A stretch of DNA of 49,129 bases from an uncultured Bacteroidota bacterium (GTDB lineage: Bacteria; Bacteroidota; Bacteroidia; Chitinophagales; Chitinophagaceae): the NCBI GenBank assembly GCA_903882805.1, contig CAIRYK010000057.1:1-49129 (forward strand). The letters are read 5' to 3'. The notes beneath the pieces were generated by a model. It saw nothing but the letters and a program-made list of their open reading frames with translations, did not search any database and was not told the origin of the DNA. The translations under genes and the position numbers were made by a program. Shown piece after piece: positions 1 to 9,413 of this stretch. Positions within the stretch are counted from its first letter, which is position 1. Every line of letters starts with the position of its first letter.

Positions 1-1308
1 GTAACAACGCCTGATGTAACGCCAGTAACAGTACCAGAAGTAGAACCGATAATTGCAACTGCTGTGTTACTGCTGCTCCATACTCCACCGCTGGTTGCAT
101 CTGTTAAAGCAGTAGTCAAACCAACGCACACATTAGTTGTGCCGCCAATAGCTGCTGGGTTTGGATTAACTGTGAAACTGGTAACTGCGAAACAGCCGGT
201 GCTGAGGGTGTAAGTTATGGTTACAACGCCATCGGTAATGCCGGTTACAGTTCCGGTTGAAGATCCAATAGTGGCAACTGCAGTATTGCTGCTGCTCCAT
301 ACGCCACCGCTGGTTGCATTGGTCAATGTGGTTGTCAAACCAATGCACACATTCGTTGTGCCGCCAATAGCAGCTGGATTTGGATTAACGGTGAAGCTGG
401 TAACAGCTATACAGCCAGTGCTTAATGTATAAGTTATGGTTACTACGCCATCGGTAATGCCAGTTACAGTTCCGGTTGAAGATCCGATAGTGGCAACTCC
501 TGTATTGCTGCTGCTCCATACGCCACCGCTGGTTGCATCAGTCAACGTTGTAGTCAAACCAACGCACACATTAGTTGTGCCGCCTATGGCTGCGGGATTT
601 GGATTAACAGTGAAGCTGGTAACGGCGATACAGCCGGTGCTTATTGTATATGTAATAGTCACAATACCATCGGTTATGCCAGTTACAGTTCCGGTTGAAG
701 AACCTATAGTGGCAACACCAGTATTGCTGCTACTCCAAACACCACCAGAGGTAGAATTGGTCAATGTGGTTGTCAAGCCAACACACACATTTGTTATTCC
801 GCCAATAGCTGCCGGATTTGGATTAACAGTGAAGTTGGTAACTGCAATACAGCCGGTGCTAAGGGTGTAAGTTATGGTTACAACGCCATCGGTTATGCCA
901 GTTGCAGTTCCGGTTGAAGATCCGATAGTGGCAACTGCATTGTTACTGCTGCTCCATACGCCACCGCTGGTTGCATCAGTCAACGTTGTAGTCAAACCAA
1001 CGCACACATTAGTTGTGCCGCCTATGGCTGAAGGATTTGGATTAACAGTGAAGCTGGTAACGGCGATACAGCTGGTGCTTATTGTATATGTAATAGTCAC
1101 AATGCCATCGGTTATGCCGGTAACAGTTCCGGTTGATGAACCGATAGTGGCAACACCAGGATTGCTGCTGCTCCAAACTCCGCCTGAAGTAGCATCAGTT
1201 AATGTAGTAGTCATACCAACGCACACATTGGTGGTACCGCCGATAGCTGCGGGATTTGGATTAACTGTAACTGTTGTTGTAACAAAAGATCCTCCAATAA
1301 AAGTATAG
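1..1308 (-). repeat. Tandem array of ~219-bp units (73-aa Ig-like repeats)
   Basis: At least six consecutive units of 219 bp encode nearly the same Ig-like repeat (NPAAIGGTTNVCVG...). Equivalent positions recur at 217, 436, 655 and 874, and differences between units are scattered single bases. The array continues past the left window edge. It is much more homogeneous than the repeats further upstream in the same gene, suggesting recent expansion or gene conversion. Confidence 0.93.
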
Positions 1309-4300
1309 GTAATAATGGAAGTACCTGCCGCAATACCTGTATAAATACCAGAAGTTGAACCAATTGTTGCCACTCCTGTATTACTACTACTCCAAGTACC
1401 GCCGCTCGTAGAATTTGATAAAGTAGCTCCATCGCCTTCACAAACAGTCGTTGTACCGGTTATTGGCGTTGATATAATATTTACGGTCAGCGTTGCGGCT
1501 GCATAACATCCTGTACCCAATATATAAGAAATAATAGAGGTGCCGGCAGCTACTCCGGTAGCCACACCTGATGTAGAACCAATAGTGGCTATACTTGGTG
1601 AACCACTTAACCAAACTCCACCTGAGGTCGCATCTGTAAGTGTAGTGGTACTACCTACTGTAGTGCTTAATGTACCTGAAATAGCTGCTGGATTAGGATT
1701 GACCGTTATGGTAGTTGTTACCCTGCAACCTGTAGATAGCGTATAAGATATTATTGCTGTACCCGAAGATATACCTGTAACAATGCCAGTTGTAGAGCCA
1801 ATAGCAGCTGAAGAACTACTACTTGACCATGTGCCACCGGATGTAGCACTGCTCAAAGTGGTGTTTGCACCCTGACATACAGAAGTACTGCCGGTTATTG
1901 AAGAAGGTATCGGATTAATGGTAACTGTAGTTGTTGCACTTGCAGCACAGCTTGTTGTGGCTGTTGCGGTAAGAGTGTAAACAGTTGTTGCTGTAACTGA
2001 TGTAGCTGTTGGACTAGATACTGTGGTACTACTCAGGAAGGTAGCAGGAGACCACAGATAGGAATAGGAAAGGGGTGTAAATCGCCATGCCTCGGGTGTA
2101 CTAACCGCATAACTAACTCCATTTCTACCTGCAGGTGTAACCGCCGCCGTTCCTGCAGGATTTTGTATACCACAAACATAGGTACCACTGGCAACATAAG
2201 TAACAAGGACATCAATAACATTTGTTCCTTCATATAATATCACCTCTCCACCATAAGAGTCTGCATAACTGCAGCAGGGCGATACTTGAGAGTACTTGAT
2301 TACAAAACGACGGTTGGGCGAAGTGCCTTCTGTTGAATAACTTACATATCCCGGAGACGTAACGTAAAGGTCGCCCCAAAATAAGGCAACAGCACCTGGG
2401 ATTGAAGTAGTAGGAAATGCGGTGGTACTGTAAGAAGTGGACGCAGTACCGAATTGGACATATCCATTTGTACCTATGTTTACAGTTGTATAATTGGTTC
2501 CCCAATAATTAAAACTAAATGGAATGGATGCAGCCACATTATCATCATCTACACTAAACCAAGAAACGGTGGTAGGACTTGTCTGGGTTACTAACGAATA
2601 AGGAATACCCGAAACTGAATATAATGGTGCGCCGGTAGCTGATCCTGTTAATGAAGAAGTACCTATTGTACAAAAACTGGAAGGAGATGCTGATGCAGTT
2701 ACAGTTGGCGGCGTAGAGTTGACCGTAATTACTGAGGTTGATGTGCCGCAAACGGTCGTATAACTGATGGTTGTATTACCTGCAGCTACACCAGTTACAA
2801 TACCAGTACCACTGCCAACTGTTGCAACTCCGGTAGATGTGCTGGTCCATACACCACCGGGTGAAACATTGGACAAAGTAATTGTTGTACCTATACATAC
2901 TAAATTGGATCCAACAATTGCACCAGGTGTACCGTTTACTGTAAAAGTTGCTGTAGTGGCTGAGCCACAACCCGTATTATAGGTTATTATTGTTGTTCCT
3001 GCTGCTATACCGGTCACAATACCTGATAAGCTGCCAATTGTCGCAATACCGGTCAGACTGCTGCTCCATACACCCCTGCTGCTGGTATTGGTTAATGTGG
3101 TAGTGCTACCCGAACAGATAACCAATGTACCAGCTATGGTTGATGGCGAGGTATTGACCGTTTGCACACGTGTTGCAGCAACGCATCCATTACCAAGGTC
3201 GTAGGTGATAACGGCGGTACCCTGAGCTATTCCGGTAACATCGCCGGTTGCAATGTCTATTGTAGCGATCCCGGTAGACCCACTCGACCATGTTCCACCT
3301 CCATTCGGATTTGTGAGTGTGGTTGTACTACCCGTACAAACCAACGATGTTCCACCAATTGTTCCCGGAGTTTGGTTAACACTGACAGTTGTGGTAGCCG
3401 GTGTTCCACAACCGTTGGAATAAGATATAGTTGCCGTGCCTGCACCAATTCCGGTAACAATACCAGATACGCTGCCCACTGCAGCAATAGATAGGTCGCT
3501 GCTTGTCCAGCTACCCACTCCACCGGGGTTGGATAATGTAGTTGTTGCACCGGTACAAACTGTAGTAGTACCAGTTATTGCTCCCGGAGAACCGTTTACA
3601 GCAAATGTTGCCAAAGCCGAACAGCCCGATACTGTATAAGATATGGTTGCAGTACCAGCTGTAGAACCTGCGGTAACTACACCTGATGTACTTCCAATAC
3701 TTGCCATGGTTGGGTCGCTGCTGCTCCATTCACCACCCGAGGTGGCATCGCTCAGCGTGCTGCTTGCTCCAACGCAAGCACTTAGCGTACCCGTAATTGC
3801 CGATGGCGTAGGCGCAACTGTAACAATTGTTGTAGCGCGACAACCCGTTGAAGTAACCGTGTAAGTAATCGTTGTTGTGCCTGTGCTTACGCCAGTAACT
3901 ACACCTGTTGTTGAACCTATTGTAGCAACACCTGTTGCACTGCTTGTCCATGTACCTCCGCTTGTTGCATCGGTCAGCGTTGAAGTCGTTCCTGTACAAA
4001 CGCGGGTAGCGCCGCCGATTGCAGCAACCGGGTTTACAGTAACTGTAGTTGTGTTACTTACAGCGCAGCTTGTGCTTGCGGTAACAGATACAGTGTATAC
4101 CGTTGTGCCTGTTACTGCGCTGGCAGTAGGATTGCTAATAGTGGTGCTGCTCAAAAAAGTAGCAGGCGACCATGCATAAGAATAACTCAATGGGGCAAAT
4201 CGCCATGCCTCAGGCGTAGTGATTGCGTAGGAAACACCATTTCTACCTGCAGGAACAAAAGCCGCTGAACCAGCCTGATTCTGTATACCACAAACCCGCG

Positions 4301-7300
4301 TTCCACTGGCCGAATAAGTAACCAAAACATCAATTACGTTTGTGGTTTCATATAATATTACTTCACCGTCAAAAGAGTTTGAATAAGAACAACATGGTGA
4401 TATTTGCGTATACTTCACTACAAATCGTCTGTTGGGCGAAGTACCTTCTGTGGAATAGGTTAATGATCCCGGCGCGGTTACATATAAATCGCCCCAAAAT
4501 AGCGATATAGCACCAGGAAGGGATGTGGTGGGGAATGCAGTAGTACTTAATGATGAAGAACCGGTTCCAAACGTAACAAAACCATTAGAGCCTACAAATA
4601 ATGAAGTATAGTTTGTTCCCCAAAAGTTAAACGAAAACGGAATAGTAGCAGAACCAAATCCATCGTCTATGCTTGAAAGTGAAACTGCAACCGGGCCGGT
4701 CTGAGTTACTAACGAATAAGGAATGCTTGCTATGGAATAGGCAGGGGCACCGCTTGCCGATGAGGACAAATTACTGTTGCCGCCAACACATATTGAAGAA
4801 GGCGATGCCGAAGCAGTAACTGTATGTGGACTTGCAGTAACGTTTACTACAATGGTAGCATTACCACAACTTGTAACATAACTTATAGTTGCAGAACCTA
4901 AGCTTACACCTGTAACAATACCTGTGGCGCTACCAATTGTTGCTACTCCTGTAGACGAACTACTCCACACGCCACCCGATGAAGGATTGCTTAAAACGGT
5001 TGTTGTTCCCGTGCACACATTGGGCGAACCAGTAATGGTGCCAGGAGTACCTATTACGGTAATAGCGGCTGTTGCCGCAGTACCACAACCGGTATTGTAG
5101 GTAATAGTTGCGGTACCAGTGGCAATACCCGCCAGTAACCCTGTACTGCTGCCTATGGTAGCTACTCCCGTAGAACTGCTTGTCCATAAGCCACCGGCAG
5201 TAGAATTGCTTAAAGTGGTAGACGAACCGCTACAAAGTGTTGTTGTTCCGGATATAGAACCCGGCGACGTACTTACTACCTGTGTTCTGGTAGCAATTGC
5301 GCAACCATTGGCTAAATCGTAAGTCATTATGGACGTACCAAAAGAAATACCCGATACATCGCCAGTTGCAATATCCACAGTTGCCACACCGGTCGATCCA
5401 CTGGTCCAGCTACCACCCGGGTAAGTATTGGTAATAGTACTTGTGCTACCCACACAGGTAATTGCGCCTCCGCCTATTGCCGATGGCGTTTGGTTTACCG
5501 TGACGGTTGTAAATGCTGGTGTACCGCAGCCATTTGAATAGGTAATATCAGCAGTACCGGCTGCAATACCGGTAACAATTCCTGATGTACCGCCAACAGT
5601 AGCAATGGAGGGATCGCTACTCGTCCAGCTGCCCACTCCGCCTGCATTGCTTAACGTGGTAGTAGTACCTGTACACAATGTAGGAGTACCACTATTGGGG
5701 CCGGGAGAGCCGTTTACAGCAAACAAAGCTGTTACCGAACAACCGGAAACGGTGTAGGTTAGGGTAGCTGTACCGGCTGTAGTACCTGCAGAAACAACAC
5801 CCGAAGTGCTGCCTATGCTTGCCATAGTTGGGTCGCTACTACTCCAGGTACCGCCAGATGTGGCACTGCTAAGCGTACTGCTGCCACCTACACAGGCACT
5901 AAGCGCACCTGTAATTGCCGCTGGTAGCGGTAGTACAGTGACGACAGCCGTGTTGGTACAACCTGAAGAAGTTAGTCTAAATGTAATAGTTGTAGTACCC
6001 GCTGATACACCGGTTACTACGCCGGTCGATACATTGATCGTAGCTACACCTGGAGTGCTACTTGCCCATGTACCGGTACCGTCAGGATTCGTAAGCGTGG
6101 TAGTTGACGCAGGGCATATGGTGGTGGAGCCAGCAATAGCACTAATAGGAACAGGCGTAACAGTTGTTGTAGCATTCGACCCGCAACTTGTGCTTGCAGT
6201 TGCAGTAACAGTATATACCGTTGTTGAAGTTACAGCACTTGCCGTAGGATTGCTAATAGTTGTAGAACTGAGAAAAGTAGATGGAGTCCAAAGGTAGGTA
6301 TAAGAAACAGGTGAAAATCTCCATGCTTCTGGGGTGGATATCGCATAAGAAACACCATTTCTACCAGCAGGAACAAAAGCCGTTGAACCAGCCTGATTCT
6401 GGATACCACAAACCCGCGTTCCACTGGCCGAATAAGTAACCAAAACATCAATTACGTTTGTGGTTTCATATAATATTACCTCACCGTCAAAAGAGTTTGC
6501 ATAAGAACAACATGGCGATATTTGAGTGAACTTGACTACAAATCGTCTATTAGGAGAAGTCCCCTCTGTAGAATAGGTTACCGAACCGGGTGCAGTAACA
6601 TATAAATCGCCCCAAAATAGCGATATAGCACCGGGAAGGGATGTGGTTGGGAATGCAGTAACAAATCTTGAGGATGAACCTGTTCCAAACGTAACATAAC
6701 CATTAGAGCCTACATATAATGTAGTATAGGCTGTTCCCCAATAGTTAAACGAAAACGGAATAGTAGCACTACCAAATCCATCATCAATACTGGAAAAAGA
6801 AACCGCGACAGGGCTGGTTTGAGTAACTAAGGAATAGGGAATACTCGCGATAGAATAGTCAGGCGCACCACTAATACTGGAAGATAAACTTGATGAACCG
6901 CCAACACAAATAGAAGAAGGTGAGGCAGATGCTGTAACCGTAGGCGGTGAACTGCCTATTGTAACAGGATAAGTGGCGAAACAACCACCTACCGTATAAG
7001 AAATTGTAGCACCTCCGGTAGCAACACCTGTAACAATACCAGTAGAAGAACCTACAGTAGCAACGCCAACAGCACTACTCGACCATGTTCCGCCTCCCGT
7101 TGAACTCGTAAATGTAGCTGATCGACCAGTACACAAACTTGATGTACCTGTAATAGCTGCCGGGGTAGGATTGATGGTTATTGTACTTGTAGCGGGAGTT
7201 CCACAACCGTTAGCAAACGAAATAATTGCTGTTCCGGAAGAGACTCCTGTCACAATTCCGGTTCCTGTGCCGACAGTTGCTACACCTGTGTTACTTGAGG

Positions 7301-8285
7301 TCCATGTACCCGATCCTGCGTTAGATAATGTTGTTGTGGTCCCTACGCATGCAGTGGTAGTGCCTGTGATTGAGCCAGGTGAACCATTGACAAAAAAGGT
7401 GGTAGTATTAAAACTACCACAACCGTTGCGAAATGTAATAGTTGCAGTGCCAACCGAAATAGAATTCACAACTCCCGTTATACTGCCAATCGTTGCAACT
7501 GCAGTGTTACTGCTGCTCCAGGTTCCTGCATCAGCATTGGTAAGCGTAGATGTTCCGCCTGAACATACACTGGTTGCGCCTCCGATGGCAGCAGGACGTG
7601 GGCAATAAGTAACCGATATATTATCAAATGCTGAAGCCATATGGGGTGTAACACCGTCGGATTTGTGGCTAAAAACTAAACGAACAGTTGTGCCTGCTAA
7701 CGCTGATAAATCAATAGACGACATAGCTGTAAAAGATGAATAAGTCGTGGCAGTATTTGAATAACGCAGCGTATATCCTGTGCCTGGAACCGTTCCACTA
7801 ACAGGGGTATTGGCAGTTGTTGTAGTATTAACATACACATAATCATATGTGTTATCTATAGATGTCATTCTTAGATAAAATGATAGAGTAACATTAGTAG
7901 CTCCTGCAGGAATAACCAAATCCCTGTAAAAATGATATACAACTGTTGAGGTCGTGCCATTAAAGGTTGTTGTTGAACCACAATACCCAGATTTTGTTCC
8001 GCCAGAGACCGACCCTGCCGCTGTTCCTACATATAGGCGACGTGTGGTAATGCCCTGCGCCTCAGTCCATCCATTTGCAGCAAATGTTGAAGTAGCGTTT
8101 TCAAACCCCCCATCGCCTGTAGGACTTAATAATGTTACCGTTTGGCCAAATCCTACAACACTAATAACCATGAATACTGCAAGAAGCAATATTCTTAAAA
8201 AGTTAAAGGGAGAAGATGTATTGCCAGTCTTTTTAAGATTAAAACTGGCAATAGAGGTTGCAGACAAACTAAAATTTAATTTCAT
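1..8285 (-). CDS. Giant secreted Ig-like repeat protein (adhesin-like), 3' end outside the window
   Basis: Read on the minus strand from ATG at 8285; 2,761 codons are open to the window edge with no stop. The frame was checked at the N-terminus, at all three large modules and at the last repeat. The N-terminus has a long n-region then a hydrophobic stretch ending VVGFGQ, a signal peptide of about 48 residues. Residues ~50-225 look like a MAM/CBM-type jelly roll (motif AFDNISVTY). About 24 Ig-like (BIG2-like) repeats of ~73 aa follow, each with a GGxWSSS core, a TGxVTG turn and two cysteines, one near the start (VCxG) and one near the end (STGC). They are interrupted at residues ~442-702, ~1145-1408 and ~1853-2113 by a larger module with SNGYVTFG, NRRFVVK and CCSY motifs. 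Likely a cell-surface adhesin or gliding-type protein exported by the T9SS, but the C-terminal sorting domain is not visible. It is transcribed divergently from the ribosomal protein operon. Function is inferred from architecture only. Confidence 0.9.
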   Translation of the reverse strand, partial: MKLNFSLSATSIASFNLKKTGNTSSPFNFLRILLLAVFMVISVVGFGQTVTLLSPTGDGGFENATSTFAANGWTEAQGITTRRLYVGTAAGSVSGGTKSGYCGSTTTFNGTTSTVVYHFYRDLVIPAGATNVTLSFYLRMTSIDNTYDYVYVNTTTTANTPVSGTVPGTGYTLRYSNTATTYSSFTAMSSIDLSALAGTTVRLVFSHKSDGVTPHMASAFDNISVTYCPRPAAIGGATSVCSGGTSTLTNADAGTWSSSNTAVATIGSITGVVNSISVGTATITFRNGCGSFNTTTFFVNGSPGSITGTTTACVGTTTTLSNAGSGTWTSSNTGVATVGTGTGIVTGVSSGTAIISFANGCGTPATSTITINPTPAAITGTSSLCTGRSATFTSSTGGGTWSSSAVGVATVGSSTGIVTGVATGGATISYTVGGCFATYPVTIGSSPPTVTASASPSSICVGGSSSLSSSISGAPDYSIASIPYSLVTQTSPVAVSFSSIDDGFGSATIPFSFNYWGTAYTTLYVGSNGYVTFGTGSSSRFVTAFPTTSLPGAISLFWGDLYVTAPGSVTYSTEGTSPNRRFVVKFTQISPCCSYANSFDGEVILYETTNVIDVLVTYSASGTRVCGIQNQAGSTAFVPAGRNGVSYAISTPEAWRFSPVSYTYLWTPSTFLSSTTISNPTASAVTSTTVYTVTATASTSCGSNATTTVTPVPISAIAGSTTICPASTTTLTNPDGTGTWASSTPGVATINVSTGVVTGVSAGTTTITFRLTSSGCTNTAVVTVLPLPAAITGALSACVGGSSTLSSATSGGTWSSSDPTMASIGSTSGVVSAGTTAGTATLTYTVSGCSVTALFAVNGSPGPNSGTPTLCTGTTTTLSNAGGVGSWTSSDPSIATVGGTSGIVTGIAAGTADITYSNGCGTPAFTTVTVNQTPSAIGGGAITCVGSTSTITNTYPGGSWTSGSTGVATVDIATGDVSGISFGTSIMTYDLANGCAIATRTQVVSTSPGSISGTTTLCSGSSTTLSNSTAGGLWTSSSTGVATIGSSTGLLAGIATGTATITYNTGCGTAATAAITVIGTPGTITGSPNVCTGTTTVLSNPSSGGVWSSSSTGVATIGSATGIVTGVSLGSATISYVTSCGNATIVVNVTASPHTVTASASPSSICVGGNSNLSSSASGAPAYSIASIPYSLVTQTGPVAVSLSSIDDGFGSATIPFSFNFWGTNYTSLFVGSNGFVTFGTGSSSLSTTAFPTTSLPGAISLFWGDLYVTAPGSLTYSTEGTSPNRRFVVKYTQISPCCSYSNSFDGEVILYETTNVIDVLVTYSASGTRVCGIQNQAGSAAFVPAGRNGVSYAITTPEAWRFAPLSYSYAWSPATFLSSTTISNPTASAVTGTTVYTVSVTASTSCAVSNTTTVTVNPVAAIGGATRVCTGTTSTLTDATSGGTWTSSATGVATIGSTTGVVTGVSTGTTTITYTVTSTGCRATTIVTVAPTPSAITGTLSACVGASSTLSDATSGGEWSSSDPTMASIGSTSGVVTAGSTAGTATISYTVSGCSALATFAVNGSPGAITGTTTVCTGATTTLSNPGGVGSWTSSDLSIAAVGSVSGIVTGIGAGTATISYSNGCGTPATTTVSVNQTPGTIGGTSLVCTGSTTTLTNPNGGGTWSSGSTGIATIDIATGDVTGIAQGTAVITYDLGNGCVAATRVQTVNTSPSTIAGTLVICSGSTTTLTNTSSRGVWSSSLTGIATIGSLSGIVTGIAAGTTIITYNTGCGSATTATFTVNGTPGAIVGSNLVCIGTTITLSNVSPGGVWTSTSTGVATVGSGTGIVTGVAAGNTTISYTTVCGTSTSVITVNSTPPTVTASASPSSFCTIGTSSLTGSATGAPLYSVSGIPYSLVTQTSPTTVSWFSVDDDNVAASIPFSFNYWGTNYTTVNIGTNGYVQFGTASTSYSTTAFPTTSIPGAVALFWGDLYVTSPGYVSYSTEGTSPNRRFVIKYSQVSPCCSYADSYGGEVILYEGTNVIDVLVTYVASGTYVCGIQNPAGTAAVTPAGRNGVSYAVSTPEAWRFTPLSYSYLWSPATFLSSTTVSSPTATSVTATTVYTLTATATTSCAASATTTVTINPIPSSITGSTSVCQGANTTLSSATSGGTWSSSSSSAAIGSTTGIVTGISSGTAIISYTLSTGCRVTTTITVNPNPAAISGTLSTTVGSTTTLTDATSGGVWLSGSPSIATIGSTSGVATGVAAGTSIISYILGTGCYAAATLTVNIISTPITGTTTVCEGDGATLSNSTSGGTWSSSNTGVATIGSTSGIYTGIAAGTSIITYTFIGGSFVTTTVTVNPNPAAIGGTTNVCVGMTTTLTDATSGGVWSSSNPGVATIGSSTGTVTGITDGIVTITYTISTSCIAVTSFTVNPNPSAIGGTTNVCVGLTTTLTDATSGGVWSSSNNAVATIGSSTGTATGITDGVVTITYTLSTGCIAVTNFTVNPNPAAIGGITNVCVGLTTTLTNSTSGGVWSSSNTGVATIGSSTGTVTGITDGIVTITYTISTGCIAVTSFTVNPNPAAIGGTTNVCVGLTTTLTDATSGGVWSSSNTGVATIGSSTGTVTGITDGVVTITYTLSTGCIAVTSFTVNPNPAAIGGTTNVCIGLTTTLTNATSGGVWSSSNTAVATIGSSTGTVTGITDGVVTITYTLSTGCFAVTSFTVNPNPAAIGGTTNVCVGLTTALTDATSGGVWSSSNTAVAIIGSTSGTVTGVTSGVV
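1945..2725 (-). repeat. Third copy of the ~260-aa SNGY/CCSY module
   Basis: This is the most diverged of three copies of the non-Ig module. It retains TVTASASPSS at its start, IPYSLVTQTSP, WGTNYTT, a TNGYVQFGT variant of SNGYVTFG, SPCCSY, GGEVILYE, VCGIQN, RNGVSY and TPEAWRF. The motif order suggests a beta-sandwich resembling NIDO-like extracellular domains, but I cannot assign a named family with certainty. Confidence 0.85.
2726..4850 (-). repeat. Second higher-order block of ~2.1 kb (module plus six Ig-like repeats)
   Basis: The block begins (in coding direction) with a SNGY/CCSY module at ~4060-4850 and continues with six Ig-like repeats. Those six match the six repeats of the neighbouring block in order. 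For example, the second repeat of each block carries SSDPTMASIGSTSGVV, and the third carries GVGSWTSSD. Order-specific similarity shows that the whole block was duplicated as one unit. Confidence 0.85.
4851..6958 (-). repeat. First higher-order block of ~2.1 kb (module plus six Ig-like repeats)
   Basis: The SNGY/CCSY module at ~6178-6958 is followed by six Ig-like repeats. The module is nearly identical in protein sequence to the one in the next block, including GEVILYETTNVIDVLVTY and GTRVCGIQNQAG. The distance between equivalent points of blocks 1 and 2 is ~2,108 bp, and between blocks 2 and 3 ~2,125 bp. Confidence 0.85.
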
Positions 8286-8836
8286 ACAAAATAACTTTAA
8301 GCTCAAACAAAAAATAGTAATAGCCCTTAGGGATATTACGCATATGCATACAATAGAATTAACATACTATAATTATACTATTCATTAATTGATTTTACGC
8401 AAAAGATAGAGTCTAAAAGCATTGTGTTAATTTTAGGCTAAATACCTTTATTGCATTTGGTTCGTTTACTATTTTCAACTAACTACGTCCTTAAAATTAG
8501 CTAAAAATATTAACTTTAAGGCAATAAAATGCTAACGATTTGTTAAAAACGATTCAAATATGCAGCATTTAAGAATATCAAACCAGCATATATAGCCTAA
8601 ATTCGTTGGCAAGCATAGGATTTAAGCACTCTTAGTATAAATAAAGGATAGTACTTTCGGGAAAATTTGCTGCAATAGTTGATCAGCTTTAATTAGCATA
8701 GCGCAAAAAAGAAATGAGTTGTAAATAGTATTGTTTTGAACAATCGATTTAGCCCGGTTGCTGACATAACTAATTGAGCACAGCGCAATTTGCAATACCA
8801 CTTCTATCATCAGAAAAGAGTGAATGAAATATTTTT
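8286..8836. other. AT-rich divergent intergenic region
   Basis: This stretch separates the giant repeat gene from the ribosomal protein operon. It must contain the promoter of the giant gene, but I found no exact TAnnTTTG on the minus strand. A 62-codon minus-strand open frame at 8622-8810 has no recognisable features and is probably not a gene. No repeats or RNA genes were seen. Confidence 0.6.
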
Positions 8837-8868
8837 TTTGGAATAAAAAATATTAAGCTATACTTTTG
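8837..8868 (+). promoter_or_regulatory. Bacteroidota-type promoter of the rpsF operon
   Basis: TTTG at 8837-8840 is separated by 20 bp from TACTTTTG at 8861-8868. The pair matches the -33 TTTG / -7 TAnnTTTG consensus of the primary sigma factor of this phylum. Transcription would begin near 8875, giving a leader of about 160 nt before rpsF. Confidence 0.8.
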
Positions 8869-8874
8869 CAATCC

Positions 8875-9035
8875 CAAAATTGCTCGGCTACTTTACTGTA
8901 GGTAGTGGCAAACTATAAATAAACAAAATACCGACAACAAGGAAAGTATGAGTTTATTAAACGTTTGCAATTGCTTATTACAAAGGTATCCAAAGTTCCT
9001 GCCGGGCAAAAGGGATTAACCATTTAAAACATATT
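8875..9035 (+). promoter_or_regulatory. Long 5' leader of the S6/S18/L9 operon, possible autoregulatory RNA
   Basis: The leader is about 160 nt, unusually long for a bacterial mRNA. It can form short stems, such as CTAC at 8888-8891 with GTAG at 8898-8901, and contains CCG trinucleotides near 8931 and 9002. In many bacteria the S6:S18 complex binds a CCG-containing mRNA structure upstream of rpsF. Whether this leader folds into that motif was not established. Confidence 0.35.
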
Positions 9036-9401
9036 ATGGCAACAGAAAACAAATTGCAGAATTATGAGTTGATGGTCATCTTTACACCCGTACTTGCGGA
9101 AGATGATTACAAAACAGCTCAAAAGAAGTTCGTAGACTTCATTAAGGCCAACGGCGGTTCTATTGATCATCAGGATGCATGGGGCTTGCGCTCACTCGCC
9201 TACCCGATCAATAAAAAAACTACCGGTTTTTATTATGTATTAGAATACAGCGCACCTTCTGAACTGAACGCTAAACTGGAAATCCAAATGAACCGCGATG
9301 AAAACATCATCCGCCACATGGTTACCCGTTTGGATAAATACGCGCTGATATATAATAACCGGAAACGCAACAAAACCTCTAACGCAGAAAACGCTTCTTA
9401 A
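9036..9401 (+). CDS. rpsF: 30S ribosomal protein S6
   Basis: 121 aa, a normal length for S6 in this phylum. The N-terminal NYELMVIFTPVLAEDDY and the central GLRSLAYPINKKTTGFYYVLEY are typical S6 segments, and IIRHMVTRLD forms the last conserved strand. S6 sits on the platform of the small ribosomal subunit and binds 16S rRNA together with S18. It is the first gene of a three-gene operon, 12 nt ahead of rpsR, behind a strong promoter and a long leader. The C-terminal tail is short and basic (NNRKRNKTSN). Confidence 0.97.
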   Translation: MATENKLQNYELMVIFTPVLAEDDYKTAQKKFVDFIKANGGSIDHQDAWGLRSLAYPINKKTTGFYYVLEYSAPSELNAKLEIQMNRDENIIRHMVTRLDKYALIYNNRKRNKTSNAENAS

Positions 9402-9413
9402 AAAAACTGAACA

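Noticed and set aside
217-1308. Long plus-strand open frames (MVTTPSVMPVTVPVEDPIV...) repeated in the left region
   Set aside because: They are antisense shadows of the Ig-like repeats. The minus-strand frame is continuous for 2,761 codons and has a signal peptide and domain motifs; the plus-strand frames break repeatedly and have no domains.
1-1308. CRISPR-like periodicity
   Set aside because: The 219-bp unit is coding, without short direct repeats and unique spacers; it is a protein repeat array.
8622-8810. 62-codon minus-strand frame upstream of the rpsF promoter
   Set aside because: No recognisable domain, no promoter box, and low-complexity AT-rich context; most likely chance.
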